10,000 bases of DNA from Davidsoniella eucalypti (GCA_004009845.1 RMBW01000301.1:1-10000); one strand, 5' to 3'. Positions 1 to 7,944 are shown, counted from the first letter of the stretch. Numbers and translations are program-made. Notes: generated from the letters alone by a model not told the origin.

Positions 1-400
1 GAATATTCTTCAAGCGGTCCTCCTTCGCCGACGTAGTCAGCGCATTGACGCCCTGATCCAAGACCCAACGAAGGCCGATCTCTGACTTCAGACACGGCAT
101 ACTTCTTCGCCAAGCGCTCCCAGATAGGCTTAACAGGACCACCACCGGGATCTCCGCGCTACGCGTGATAGGAACCAGCGGACGTAGGCCTGCGTCAGGA
201 TACCGTTCTGCTTTGGAAGTCCAACAGACCGCCGTGCTGCAGATAGGCGTGGAACTCGATCTGGTTGACGGCGGGCTTGATGCGTGCAGTAGCTAGGACG
301 GCTTTCGAGATCGGCCTGCAGGTAGTTGCTGACGCCGATGAGCGGACGAGGCCGGCATCGTGTAGGGATTCGATCTCCGGCCCAGCGAGCCTGGATATAC
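1..400 (-). pseudogene. Aldo-keto reductase C-terminal half, frameshifted relic
   Basis: Reading the minus strand and changing frame several times gives a recognisable NAD(P)H-dependent aldo-keto reductase. The pieces in order are ESLHDAGLVRS, then GVSNY (322-336; family signature around the conserved Asn), AVLATARIKPAVNQIEFHAY (NQIEF at 252-266), QNGILTQAY, GGGPVKPIWERLAKKYA, LRWVLDQ and ALTTSAKEDRLKNI, which runs off the window at base 1. That is roughly 130 residues of a family usually near 280-320 residues long. The N-terminal half, with the catalytic Asp, Tyr and Lys, is absent. At least four single-base frame breaks lie near 330, 305, 210 and 90, and a stop falls in one frame near 165, so it cannot make an enzyme. 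It abuts an LTR-like block on its 5' side, so it was probably cut by transposon insertion or rearrangement. The family call is firm; the substrate is unknown and the right-hand boundary is approximate. Confidence 0.8.
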
Positions 401-404
401 GAGG

Positions 405-567
405 AGTTGCGATGAAAACTGGTCGTAAAGAATAGTTCGATTGAGACCGATGAAGGAGAAAGAGAAACTAAGACTAATAATCGGCGGGAATAGGTCCCTA
501 CTTATAGCCGATTCTAGTACTGACAAGGAATGCCTTGGCTAACCTTACTAGGCCTTAGTCTCTTACA
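405..567 (-). mobile_element. LTR-like fragment (solo or truncated LTR)
   Basis: Read on the minus strand, this block starts with TGTAAGAGAC at 567, a typical TG start of a fungal Ty3/gypsy LTR. A TATA-like CTATAAGTAG follows (around 498-507), then a pyrimidine-rich stretch (TTTCTCTTTCTCC), as in a U3/R/U5 layout. The matching CA end is not clear: the sequence fades into the aldo-keto reductase relic near 400-410, and I see neither a primer-binding site nor a target-site duplication. The start lies exactly where readable gypsy pol coding sequence begins on the other strand (568). This looks like one element inserted into, or recombined with, another. The LTR identity rests on layout and end bases, not on a matched partner. 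Confidence 0.45.
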
Positions 568-1181
568 CGCTGGGCCTACGAACTGTCAGATTTCTCCTTC
601 TCTCTCCGCCATCGTCCTGGCACTGCTCAAGTAGTTCCTGACGCCTTTCACGACGGGATCAGGACATGCCACACGACGCCACCGACGACAGACTAGCCAG
701 CCGAGACCACCAAATGCTGAAAACGCTTCCCGGCAGTCCTGACTTGGTCGTTGTTGGCGCTATGTGGACACAGGACCCAGACAAGGACATTTCTACAGAC
801 GAACAAGTTCGCACCACGGTGTTAGTGTCTCCATTTCAAGACCCAGAACTGTCCCAGCTCTGGATGGACCACTAAGCACAACAACCGTTGGTGGCTTGCT
901 CGTGATCTCGTCAAATCAGGTGCACGAACTTTTCCTCCGCTTGGGGACTGCAAATGGCAGATCAGCGAATGCCGACTTGACGATAAAGGTTTACTCCGCT
1001 GGCGCGACCGCTTATGGATTCCACGTTTTGAACCCCTCCGCACTAAATTAATTCAGAACATTCACGATTCTTATTTGGCAGGCCACCCTGGTCGTAACAT
1101 TACCGCGATCTGGTCTCTCGAGAATATGCTTGGCCTGGATTAACTTCGGACGTGCGCAGGTTTGTTTCGAATTGCTCTACT
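568..1181 (+). pseudogene. Ty3/gypsy pol relic: RNase H end to integrase zinc finger
   Basis: This is the plus-strand remnant of an LTR-retrotransposon polyprotein. Frame one from 568 reads RWAYELSDFSFSLRHRPG then TAQVVPDA, the C-terminal end of gypsy RNase H. A one-base loss near 645 moves to the next frame (LSRRDQDMP..., through 666 to about 858). A further shift near 860 gives the RNase H-integrase linker (WQISECRLDDKGLLRWRDRL) and the start of the integrase H2C2 zinc-binding domain. Its two histidines sit at 1063 (NIHDS) and 1084 (AGHPGRN). After another shift near 1120 come WPGL, TSDVRRFVSNC and the first cysteine (1173-1175). The second cysteine and the whole catalytic integrase core are missing because the sequence switches to 28S rDNA at about 1180. 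Gag, protease and reverse transcriptase are also absent. It is a dead fragment: the family assignment is clear, the clade is not resolved. Confidence 0.88.
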
Positions 1182-1508
1182 GTTTAACTCTCTTTTCAAA
1201 AGTGCTTTTCATCTTTCGATCACTCTACTTGTGCGCTATCGGTCTCTAGCCGGTATTTAGCTTTAGAAGAGATATACCTCCCATTTAGAGCAGCATTCCC
1301 AAACTACTCGACTCGTTGAAGGAGCTATACAAAGGTTTGGTATCCAACCGTACGGGGCTCTCACCCTCTCCGGCGTCCCGTTCCAGGGAACTCGGAAGGC
1401 ACCTCACCAAAGCATCCTCTACAAATTACAACTCGGACTACGAAGTAGCCAGATTTCAAAATTGAGCTGTTGCCGCTTCGCTCGCCGCTACTAAGGCAAT
1501 CCCTGTTG

Positions 1509-1540
<32 letters not shown>

Positions 1541-1576
1541 GTTCAGCGGGTATTCCTACCTGATCCGAGGTCAACC
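1180..1576 (-). rRNA. 28S (LSU) rRNA, 5' fragment only, left unit
   Basis: This is the first 397 nt of the large-subunit rRNA. The 5' end is placed at 1576, where the minus strand reads GGTTGACCTCGGATCAGG. The 5.8S-pairing region, the ITS4 site (1517-1536) and the start of the D1 domain follow. It breaks off at 1180, where the gypsy integrase fragment begins, so about 3 kb of 28S is missing. Compared with the copy at 6893-7289 it has an extra A in the run at 1198-1201, one A fewer at 1409-1411, and A instead of T at 1461. At 1198-1201 and 1461 the right-hand copy matches the usual fungal sequence. This fragment cannot function as 28S. Confidence 0.93.
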
Positions 1577-1738
1577 TTTCAAAAAATAGAGGGTTTTTAC
1601 GGCATGTAGTACAAGAGTTTCAAAGCGTAAATTAAATATTACTACACAGGGAAGCTGCAAGTATAAACAGCCGATGCATTTCGGCGGCCCGCATCATAAG
1701 ATGCGAGTCCTCCAACACCAAGCGGAGCTTGAGTGGTG
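1577..1738 (-). other. ITS2, left unit
   Basis: Internal transcribed spacer 2, about 162 nt, is bounded by the 5.8S 3' end (GTCATTT) and the 28S 5' end (GGTTGACC). It begins CACCACTCAAGC and contains GCTTGGTGTTGG, the usual helix region of Dothideomycete-type ITS2. It differs from the right-hand ITS2 (7290-7449) by two single-base insertions, in AT-rich runs near 1630 and 1665. Confidence 0.92.
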
Positions 1739-1895
1739 AAATGACGCTCGGACAGGCATGCCTGCAGAATACTGCCAGGCGCAATGTGCGTTCAAAGATT
1801 CGATGATTCACTGAATTCTGCAATTCACATTACGTATCGCATTTCGCTGCGTTCTTCATCGATGCTAGAGCCAAGAGATCCGTTGTTGAAAGTTT
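1739..1895 (-). rRNA. 5.8S rRNA, left unit, with one-base deletion
   Basis: 5.8S runs from AAACTTTCAACAACGGATC at 1895 to GAGCGTCATTT at 1739, giving 157 nt. The central conserved block (CGATGAAGAACGCAGCG) is intact. In the GC-rich hairpin near its 3' end this copy reads CTGCAGG (plus strand CCTGCAG at 1761-1767), while the right copy has CTGCCAGG. The loss of one C breaks an otherwise perfect 8-bp stem. It lies between ITS1 and ITS2 in the normal order. The deletion may be a real mutation or a base-calling error. Confidence 0.96.
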
Positions 1896-2044
1896 TAACT
1901 TATTATGTTAATGCCACTCAGCAATGAATAATTCTCTAGAAATAAAAAGAGTTTGTAAATACTACCGGCAAGACTTGTGTTACCAAGCCTGCCAAAGCAG
2001 CTAGAAGGTATGTTCACATATGGTTTAAAGAGTTAAAAACTCGG
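1896..2044 (-). other. ITS1, left unit
   Basis: Internal transcribed spacer 1, about 149 nt, lies between the 18S 3' end and the 5.8S 5' end. It is short and AT-rich. It contains one clear stem-loop (plus strand GGCAAGACTT...AAGCCTGCC, 1967-1993), which fits the common central hairpin of fungal ITS1. I see no difference from the copy at 7608-7756. Confidence 0.92.
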
Positions 2045-2181
2045 TAATGATCCCTCCGCTGGTTCACCAACGGAGACCTTGTTACGACTTTTACTTCCTC
2101 TAGATGACCGAGTTTGAACAACTTTCCGGCCATGAGGGGTAGTTTCCCACCTCTCTCGGCCAGTCCGGAGGTCTCACTGAG

Positions 2182-2232
<51 letters not shown>

Positions 2233-2703
2233 ATCAACGCAAGCTGATGACTTGCGCTTACTAGGGATTCCTCGTTGAAGAGCAATAATTGCAATGCTCT
2301 ATCCCCAGCACGACACAGTTTAACAAGATTACCCGGACATCTCTGTCAAGGAAAGACTCGCTGGCTGTGTCAGTGTAACGCGCGTGCGGCCCAGAACATC
2401 TAAGGGCATCACAGACCTGTTATTGCCTCAAACTTCCATCGGCTTGAGCCGATAGTCCCTCTAAGAAGCCAGCGTACTGCCAAAGCAATACGGGCTATTT
2501 AGCAGGTTAAGGTCTCGTTCGTTATCGCAATTAAGCAGACAAATCACTCCACCAACTAAGAACGGCCATGCACCACCACCCACAGAATCAAGAAAGAGCT
2601 CTCAATCTGTCAATCCTCACTGTGTCTGGACCTGGTGAGTTTCCCCGTGTTGAGTCAAATTAAGCCGCAGGCTCCACCCCTGGTGGTGCCCTTCCGTCAA
2701 TTT

Positions 2704-2736
<33 letters not shown>

Positions 2737-2877
2737 TGGAGCCCAAGCACTTTGATTTCTCGAAAGGTGCCGAACGAGTCAAAAAATAACATCGTCCGAT
2801 CCCTAGTCGGCATAGTTTATGGTTAAGACTACGACGGTATCTGATCGTCTTCGATCCCCTAACTTTCGTTCCTTATC

Positions 2878-2910
<33 letters not shown>

Positions 2911-3836
2911 AGTTAGTCTTCAGCAGATCCAAGAATTTCACCTCTGACAGCTGAATACTGATGCCCCCGACTGTCCCTATTAATCATTACGGCGGTCCTA
3001 GAAACCAACAAAATAGAACCACACGTCCTATTCTATTATTCCATGCTGTACTATTCGAGCATAGGCCTGCCTGGAGCACTCTAATTTTTTCAAAGTAAAA
3101 GTCCTGTTTCCCCGACACACCCAGTGAAGGGCATGCGGTTCGACAGAGGGAAAGACCCGGCCGGACCAGTGCACCCGGTGAGGGGACCGGCCAGCCAGGC
3201 CCAAGGTTCAACTACGAGCTTTTTAACCACAACAATTTTAATATACGCTATTGGAGCTGGAATTACCGCGGCTGCTGGCACCAGACTTGCCCTCCAATTG
3301 TTCCTCGTTAAGGGATTTAAATTGTACTCATTCCGATTACAAGACCCATAAGAGCCCTGTATCAGTATTTATTGTCACTACCTCCCCGTGTCGGGATTGG
3401 GTAATTTGCGCGCCTGCTGCCTTCCTTAAAAGTGGTAGCCATTTCTCAGGCTCCTCTCCGGGGTCGAGCCCTAACCCTCCGTTACCCGTTGTAACCATGC
3501 GAAGACAAAACCTTCGCATCGAAAGTTGATAGGGAAGAAATTTGAATGAACCATCGCCGGCGCAAGGCCATGCGATTCGAGAAGTTATCATGAATCACCA
3601 GAAAGCCCGAAGGCATTGGTTTTTAATCTAATAAATACATCCCTTCGTGAGTCGGGATTTTTAGCATGTATTAGCTCTAGAATTACCACGGTTATCCAAG
3701 TAGTAAGGTGCTATCAAATAAACGATAACTTATATAATGAGCCATTCGCAGTTTCGCTGTATAATTGCTTATACTTAGACATGCATGGCTTAATCTTTGA
3801 GACAAGCATATGACTACTGGCAGAATCAACCAGATA
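2045..3836 (-). rRNA. 18S (SSU) rRNA, full length, left unit
   Basis: A full small-subunit rRNA gene of 1,792 nt. The 5' end at 3836 reads TATCTGGTTGATTCTGCCAG and the 3' end at 2045 reads GGAGGGATCATTA. The 530 loop (complement of TTACCGCGGCTGCTGGC, 3263-3279) and the decoding-site GTCGTAACAAGG (complement at 2077-2088) are exact. The length is close to yeast 18S (1,800 nt), so there is no group I intron. Compared with the right copy it lacks one G in the V4-area run at 3182-3185. It also lacks one base in the highly conserved GAGAGGGAGCCTGAG element (plus strand GGCTCCTCTCC, about 3449-3459; the right copy has GGCTCCCTCTCC). The second deletion would disturb a core helix if real. All open frames inside it are non-coding shadows. 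Confidence 0.97.
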
Positions 3837-4286
3837 ACTATCGTGCACCGGGGGAGACCGGCCACCATAGCTACAAAAGTAGCAATGGAGAAGATTTAGT
3901 TATCAGGATGTTTTCCAAATAAATGGAAACGGATAGCTATGAATAACTCGTAGGCATGAGGCCCAAAGTTACACAGCTAACAATCTGTTTTCCCCCTCTT
4001 AATTTCCCAGAACGCATACAACTACACAGTTGACAAATACAAATTATATCTACAAAGTGGAATCATATGAATCCATGGTGGAGAGCAGGTTCGCAGTACT
4101 TCCGTAACTAATTACATCTTTACTACGCCGCTGTCTCCGGATATCTATATAAACAGTTATAGCCAGAGGCCAATACATCTACAAAATCCATCAGTCAGAG
4201 CATATGGTTAAAGTCCAATACTCTATCTGACAACCAGGCAAACAATGAATAGCCGTAGCTACCACATCAACCTGGGCCGACATTAC
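3837..4286 (-). other. 5' ETS and upstream spacer, left unit
   Basis: This is the sequence upstream of 18S, repeated at 9551-10000 with no difference I could find by eye. It should hold the 5' external transcribed spacer and perhaps the Pol I start, neither of which can be located from sequence alone. It contains a hairpin 29 nt before 18S (3865-3888) and a smaller one, TTTCCA...TGGAAA (3912-3929). An AT-rich TATATAA (4146-4152) lies about 310 nt upstream of 18S. Extent beyond 4286 is unknown because the right copy leaves the window there. Confidence 0.75.
3865..3888 (-). repeat. Stem-loop just upstream of 18S 5' end
   Basis: CCAT-A-GCTAC, loop AAAA, GTAGC-A-ATGG: a nine-pair stem with one A/A mismatch, ending 29 nt before the mature 18S start. 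It recurs unchanged at 9579-9602. Its place in the 5' ETS next to the 18S end suggests a pre-rRNA folding or processing element, by analogy with the hairpins near the A1 cleavage site in yeast. That role is inferred. Confidence 0.5.
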
Positions 4287-4494
4287 AAAATACACTGACC
4301 CAGACGGAGTGCAAAGCTCTCAACGCCAGCAAGTTAGGTACAATATGTAAGTCTCGCATATTCGGGGACGAAAGCTGAGAGGCCGCAAGCAAATAGTTAG
4401 TGCAGGATGTTTGGTGTATTTAACGCAGCCTAAATCCATCGGTTCCTCCATCCCATGAACTGATGATAACCGACTAGCACTGTTTTACTTCCTC

Positions 4495-4555
4495 CATATA
4501 TATCGGAGCCATCGCAGGCTATTCGTTTCGCTAAACGAATCGGAATATATATATG
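4495..4555. repeat. Nested inverted repeat / possible cruciform in the spacer
   Basis: An inner perfect hairpin, ATTCGTTT-CGCT-AAACGAAT (4521-4540), is enclosed by an outer perfect 9-bp arm, CATATATAT (4495-4503) with ATATATATG (4547-4555). The arms are separated from the inner stem by 17 nt on the left and 6 nt on the right. Possible roles are a Pol I terminator or replication-fork element, an origin-like AT-rich site, or the fold of a small inserted element. None is shown by the sequence. Confidence 0.6.
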
Positions 4556-4737
4556 TTAGATTGAAAATATGTGCTAGTAGTATATCTAAAGTTCTTTGTT
4601 GAGATGGATCATACCTTTGGTGCTAGACTGGTGTTACACTGGCATCAAGCAGTAAGAGAAGAAACGCAGAAGAAGATTACTATAAAAAGAGAATAGTTTT
4701 CTTTTTCTGATTGCTCATTTGTCTCCTTCTTGTTAAT

Positions 4738-4783
4738 GCGTCGAGTTGACCCGAGGTGGGCCCCGCCTCTGGTGGCTCCACGC
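4738..4783. repeat. GC-rich imperfect palindrome in AT-rich spacer
   Basis: A sharp GC island in an AT-rich stretch. ACCCGAGGTGGG (4749-4760) pairs with CCCCGCCTCTGGT (4761-4773), with about 10 of 12 positions complementary. An outer GCGTCGAG (4738-4745) pairs with CTCCACGC (4776-4783) at 7 of 8. It is followed on the plus strand by CGCAACGC and seven T residues. It resembles a protein-binding or promoter block rather than rRNA. I cannot name the factor. Confidence 0.5.
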
Positions 4784-4985
4784 AACGCTTTTTTTCCAAA
4801 ATCGCCATTTTAGTATGGTGATGAAATAGAAATCAGCTCGTAAACATCACTTCCTTACTTAAAAACTTAACAATAATGATTGAGGCCTGGAAAAAGTGTT
4901 TTTGGGTTGCATTAAAGTAAGCTGATTACAGTCATTACCTTTTTATTGTATTGTGCTCTGTCGTTGTGGTTGAAATTTAGTATTT

Positions 4986-5000
4986 GCATGATTATCATGC
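4986..5000. repeat. Short perfect palindrome
   Basis: GCATGAT-T-ATCATGC, 7 bp arms around one base. It stands alone in the AT-rich spacer. It could be a dimeric-protein site or chance. Confidence 0.4.
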
Positions 5001-5244
5001 TTATTTTCTCTTAATCTATTGTTTCTGCTTATGTCAGCAGTATCTTTAAAAAAAAGGCAATATAGTAAAAGTGATATTCGGGGGAGCCCACGATTCAGCA
5101 AGACAAACATACAGCACGAGAAGGATCAAAAGACCATGGATTTCGTTCGAGATGAAGATATCCTCTTCATAATGGCCAGCAGAGACAAGACAACAATAAA
5201 AGATATAAAGGGCTTCAGCCTATGTGACTAAGCATTACGCAACC

Positions 5245-7221
5245 ACTGAAGGTTCTCCATCTTTAGCGCCGGATTTGAGCCATTCTGGGTCGATGAGNCC
5301 GTGAGGCTAGAAACAATCTGCTCCTAAGGTTTATGCCAAATACCCAATATTCCCAGTCCTTAGAGCCAATCCTTTTCCCGAAGTTACGGATCTATTTTGC
5401 CGACTTCCCTTATCTACGTTATTCTATCAACCAGAGGCTGTTCACCTTGGAGACCTGCTGCGGTTATGAGTACGATCTGGCGTGAGAATTATTCCCTCCC
5501 GTGGATTTTCAAGGGACGTCGAGAGCGCACCGGACCCAGCAGAAGTGCTGGGCTCTTCCAGCCGTTGAACCCTATCTCCAGACAAACTGATTCCAGGGTC
5601 GCTAGACTGTTAAAAAGAAAAGAGAACTCTTCCCAGGGCCCCCGCCGTCGTCTCCACGTTCAGTTGCGTTGCCGCGCAAAACCCACATCCAGGCGCCGGA
5701 ATATTGACCGGCTTCCCTTTCGCCATACGGGGCAAAGTGCCCCTTTGAAACGGAACTTCCCTATGGCTTAGGATCGGCTTACCCACATCCAACCGCTGTT
5801 CATATGGAACCTTTCCCCACTTCGGTCCTTCAAGATCTCATTGAAGTATTTGCTACTACCACCAAGATCTGCACTAGAGGCCGTTCGACCCGGGCTCACG
5901 CCCTAGGCTTCGTCACTGACCTCTACGCCAGCCTACTCCTCAGGGCATAGATCCTACCCTGAGGGCGTGGTATGGGCGGAACGCTTGAGCGCCATCCATT
6001 TTCAGGGCTAGTACATTCGGCAGGTGAGTTGTTACACAGTCCTTAGCGGATTCCGACTTCCATGGCCACCGTCCTGCTGTCAAGATGTACTAACACCTTT
6101 TGTGGTGTCTGATGAGCGTTCACTCTGGCGCCTTATCCACGCGATCGGTTCATCCCGCATCGCCAGTTCTGCTTACCAAAAATGGCCCACTAGTGTTGAT
6201 ACATTCGAATGCCCACGTTCAATTAAGTAACAAGGGCTTCTTACATATTTAAAGTTTGAGAATGGATGAAGGCAATATAGCGCCCCCGAGTCCCTAATCA
6301 TTCGCTTTACCTCATAAAACTGAAGTTCAACACTGCTATCCTGAGGGAAACTTCGGCTGGAACCAGCTACTAGAAGGTTCGATTAGTCTTTCGCCCCCAT
6401 GCTCATATTTGACGATCGATTTGCACGTCAGAACCGCTGCGAGCCTCCACCAGAGTTTCCTCTGGCTTCACCCTATACAAGCATAGTTCACCTTCTTTCG
6501 GGTCCAACCCTATATGCTCTTACTCAAATCCATCCGAGAACATCAGAATCGGTCGATGATGCGCCGAAGCTCTCACCTACGTTCACGTTCATTACGCGCT
6601 GGGGTTTTACACCCAAACACTCGCACATAAGGTTGACTCCTTGGTCCGTGTTTCAAGACGGGTCGCTGATGACCATTACGCCAACATCCTTGCCGAAGCG
6701 CGGTCCTCAGTCTGCCGAATGGTATTATGCAAAGGGCTATAACACTCCCGAAAGAGCCACATTCCCTAAGCCTTTCTCCCAAACAACAAACTGATGTTGG
6801 CCTGTACTGACAGAGTAAACAAGTCCGAAAACAAGCAAAACTGACAGAAACAAGTCTGGTCATAGGCGCTTCCCTTTCAACAATTTCACGTGCTGTTTAA
6901 CTCTCTTTTCAAAGTGCTTTTCATCTTTCGATCACTCTACTTGTGCGCTATCGGTCTCTAGCCGGTATTTAGCTTTAGAAGAGATATACCTCCCATTTAG
7001 AGCAGCATTCCCAAACTACTCGACTCGTTGAAGGAGCTATACAAAGGTTTGGTATCCAACCGTACGGGGCTCTCACCCTCTCCGGCGTCCCGTTCCAGGG
7101 AACTCGGAAGGCACCTCACCAAAAGCATCCTCTACAAATTACAACTCGGACTACGAAGTAGCCAGATTTCAAATTTGAGCTGTTGCCGCTTCGCTCGCCG
7201 CTACTAAGGCAATCCCTGTTG

Positions 7222-7253
<32 letters not shown>

Positions 7254-7289
7254 GTTCAGCGGGTATTCCTACCTGATCCGAGGTCAACC
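5245..7289 (-). rRNA. 28S (LSU) rRNA, 3'-truncated, right unit
   Basis: About 2,045 nt of large-subunit rRNA, starting at 7289 (GGTTGACCTCGGATCAGG). Exact fungal primer sites confirm identity and order: ITS4 (7230-7249), LR3 (6646-6662), LR5 (6339-6355) and LR7 (5854-5870). The conserved core continues through GTACTCATAACCGCAGCAGG and GGATTGGCTCTAAGG (about 5365). The sequence then enters what looks like a diverged, AT-shifted expansion segment ES27 and loses 28S similarity at about 5240. The spacing matches yeast 25S to this point, so no intron is present. The remaining ~1.3 kb is absent, including the AACTATGACTCTCTTAAGG region, the peptidyl-transferase centre and the sarcin-ricin loop. An ambiguous N lies at 5298. 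It is non-functional as assembled; the left boundary is approximate. Confidence 0.93.
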
Positions 7290-7449
7290 TTTCAAAAAAT
7301 AGAGGGTTTTTACGGCATGTAGTACAAGAGTTTCAAAGCGTAAATAAATATTACTACACAGGGAAGCTGCAAGTATAACAGCCGATGCATTTCGGCGGCC
7401 CGCATCATAAGATGCGAGTCCTCCAACACCAAGCGGAGCTTGAGTGGTG
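7290..7449 (-). other. ITS2, right unit
   Basis: Internal transcribed spacer 2, about 160 nt, between 5.8S and 28S. It is two bases shorter than the left copy because of single-base differences in AT runs (near 7343 and 7377). It is otherwise the same and carries the GCTTGGTGTTGG helix motif. Confidence 0.92.
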
Positions 7450-7607
7450 AAATGACGCTCGGACAGGCATGCCTGGCAGAATACTGCCAGGCGCAATGTG
7501 CGTTCAAAGATTCGATGATTCACTGAATTCTGCAATTCACATTACGTATCGCATTTCGCTGCGTTCTTCATCGATGCTAGAGCCAAGAGATCCGTTGTTG
7601 AAAGTTT
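7450..7607 (-). rRNA. 5.8S rRNA, right unit, intact
   Basis: 158 nt from AAACTTTCAACAACGGATC (7607) to GAGCGTCATTT (7450), matching the expected fungal length. The 3'-side hairpin is perfect: CCTGGCAG (7472-7479) pairs with CTGCCAGG (7484-7491) around a 4-nt loop. The left copy lacks one base of this stem. Taken alone, this is a normal 5.8S gene. Confidence 0.97.
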
Positions 7608-7756
7608 TAACTTATTATGTTAATGCCACTCAGCAATGAATAATTCTCTAGAAATAAAAAGAGTTTGTAAATACTACCGGCAAGACTTGTGTTACCAAGC
7701 CTGCCAAAGCAGCTAGAAGGTATGTTCACATATGGTTTAAAGAGTTAAAAACTCGG
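7608..7756 (-). other. ITS1, right unit
   Basis: Internal transcribed spacer 1, about 149 nt, apparently identical to the left copy, including its central stem-loop (GGCAAGACTT...AAGCCTGCC). Confidence 0.92.
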
Positions 7757-7893
7757 TAATGATCCCTCCGCTGGTTCACCAACGGAGACCTTGTTACGAC
7801 TTTTACTTCCTCTAGATGACCGAGTTTGAACAACTTTCCGGCCATGAGGGGTAGTTTCCCACCTCTCTCGGCCAGTCCGGAGGTCTCACTGAG

Positions 7894-7944
<51 letters not shown>

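Larger units (their letters stand above)
4287..5240. other. Unassigned AT-rich spacer between the rDNA units
   Basis: About 950 bp with no rRNA homology and no gene I recognise. In a normal array this would be the end of 28S, the 3' ETS and the intergenic spacer, but no 28S 3' sequence is present, nor a 5S gene. It holds a nested inverted repeat (4495-4555), a GC-rich imperfect palindrome (4738-4783) followed by a run of seven T, a short palindrome (4986-5000) and an A-run near 5049-5056. A 70-codon plus-strand frame (5019-5231) has no recognisable domain or clear gene signals. Part may be true intergenic spacer and part foreign sequence joined where 28S breaks. Confidence 0.5.

Noticed and set aside
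293..526. 77-codon minus-strand frame with a hydrophobic start
   Set aside because: It spans the join between the LTR-like block and the reductase relic, in the wrong frame for the reductase.
822..1043. Minus-strand 73-codon frame opposite the gypsy relic
   Set aside because: Antisense shadow; the plus strand carries clear RNase H-integrase linker residues.
1632..1823. Minus-strand frames spanning 5.8S and ITS2 (also 7284-7535)
   Set aside because: They follow 5.8S and ITS2 and are broken or changed by the indels between copies, so they are not coding.
2100..3813. Open frames of 60-90 codons inside the 18S (both strands), repeated at 7812-9527
   Set aside because: They lie wholly within conserved 18S rRNA and appear twice only because the rDNA is repeated.
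4287..5240. A 5S rRNA gene in the spacer
   Set aside because: No 5S-like sequence on either strand; in many filamentous ascomycetes 5S genes are dispersed.
5240..5345. A group I intron at the 28S break
   Set aside because: I briefly read part of it as an intron core motif, but no 28S exon follows on the other side and the sequence fits ES27 better.
5245..5380. R1/R2-type retrotransposon insertion as the cause of the 28S break
   Set aside because: The known R1/R2 target region lies further 3' in 28S, beyond the truncation, and no reverse transcriptase is present nearby.
5936..5962. CCTCAGGG...CCCTGAGG inverted repeat as a regulatory palindrome
   Set aside because: It is a native helix of the 28S rRNA.
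5397..6863. Longer frames (up to 131 codons) at 5397-5771, 6399-6794 and on the minus strand at 6573-6863
   Set aside because: The DNA is conserved 28S rRNA core with exact LR3, LR5 and LR7 sites; the frames are by-products of rRNA sequence.
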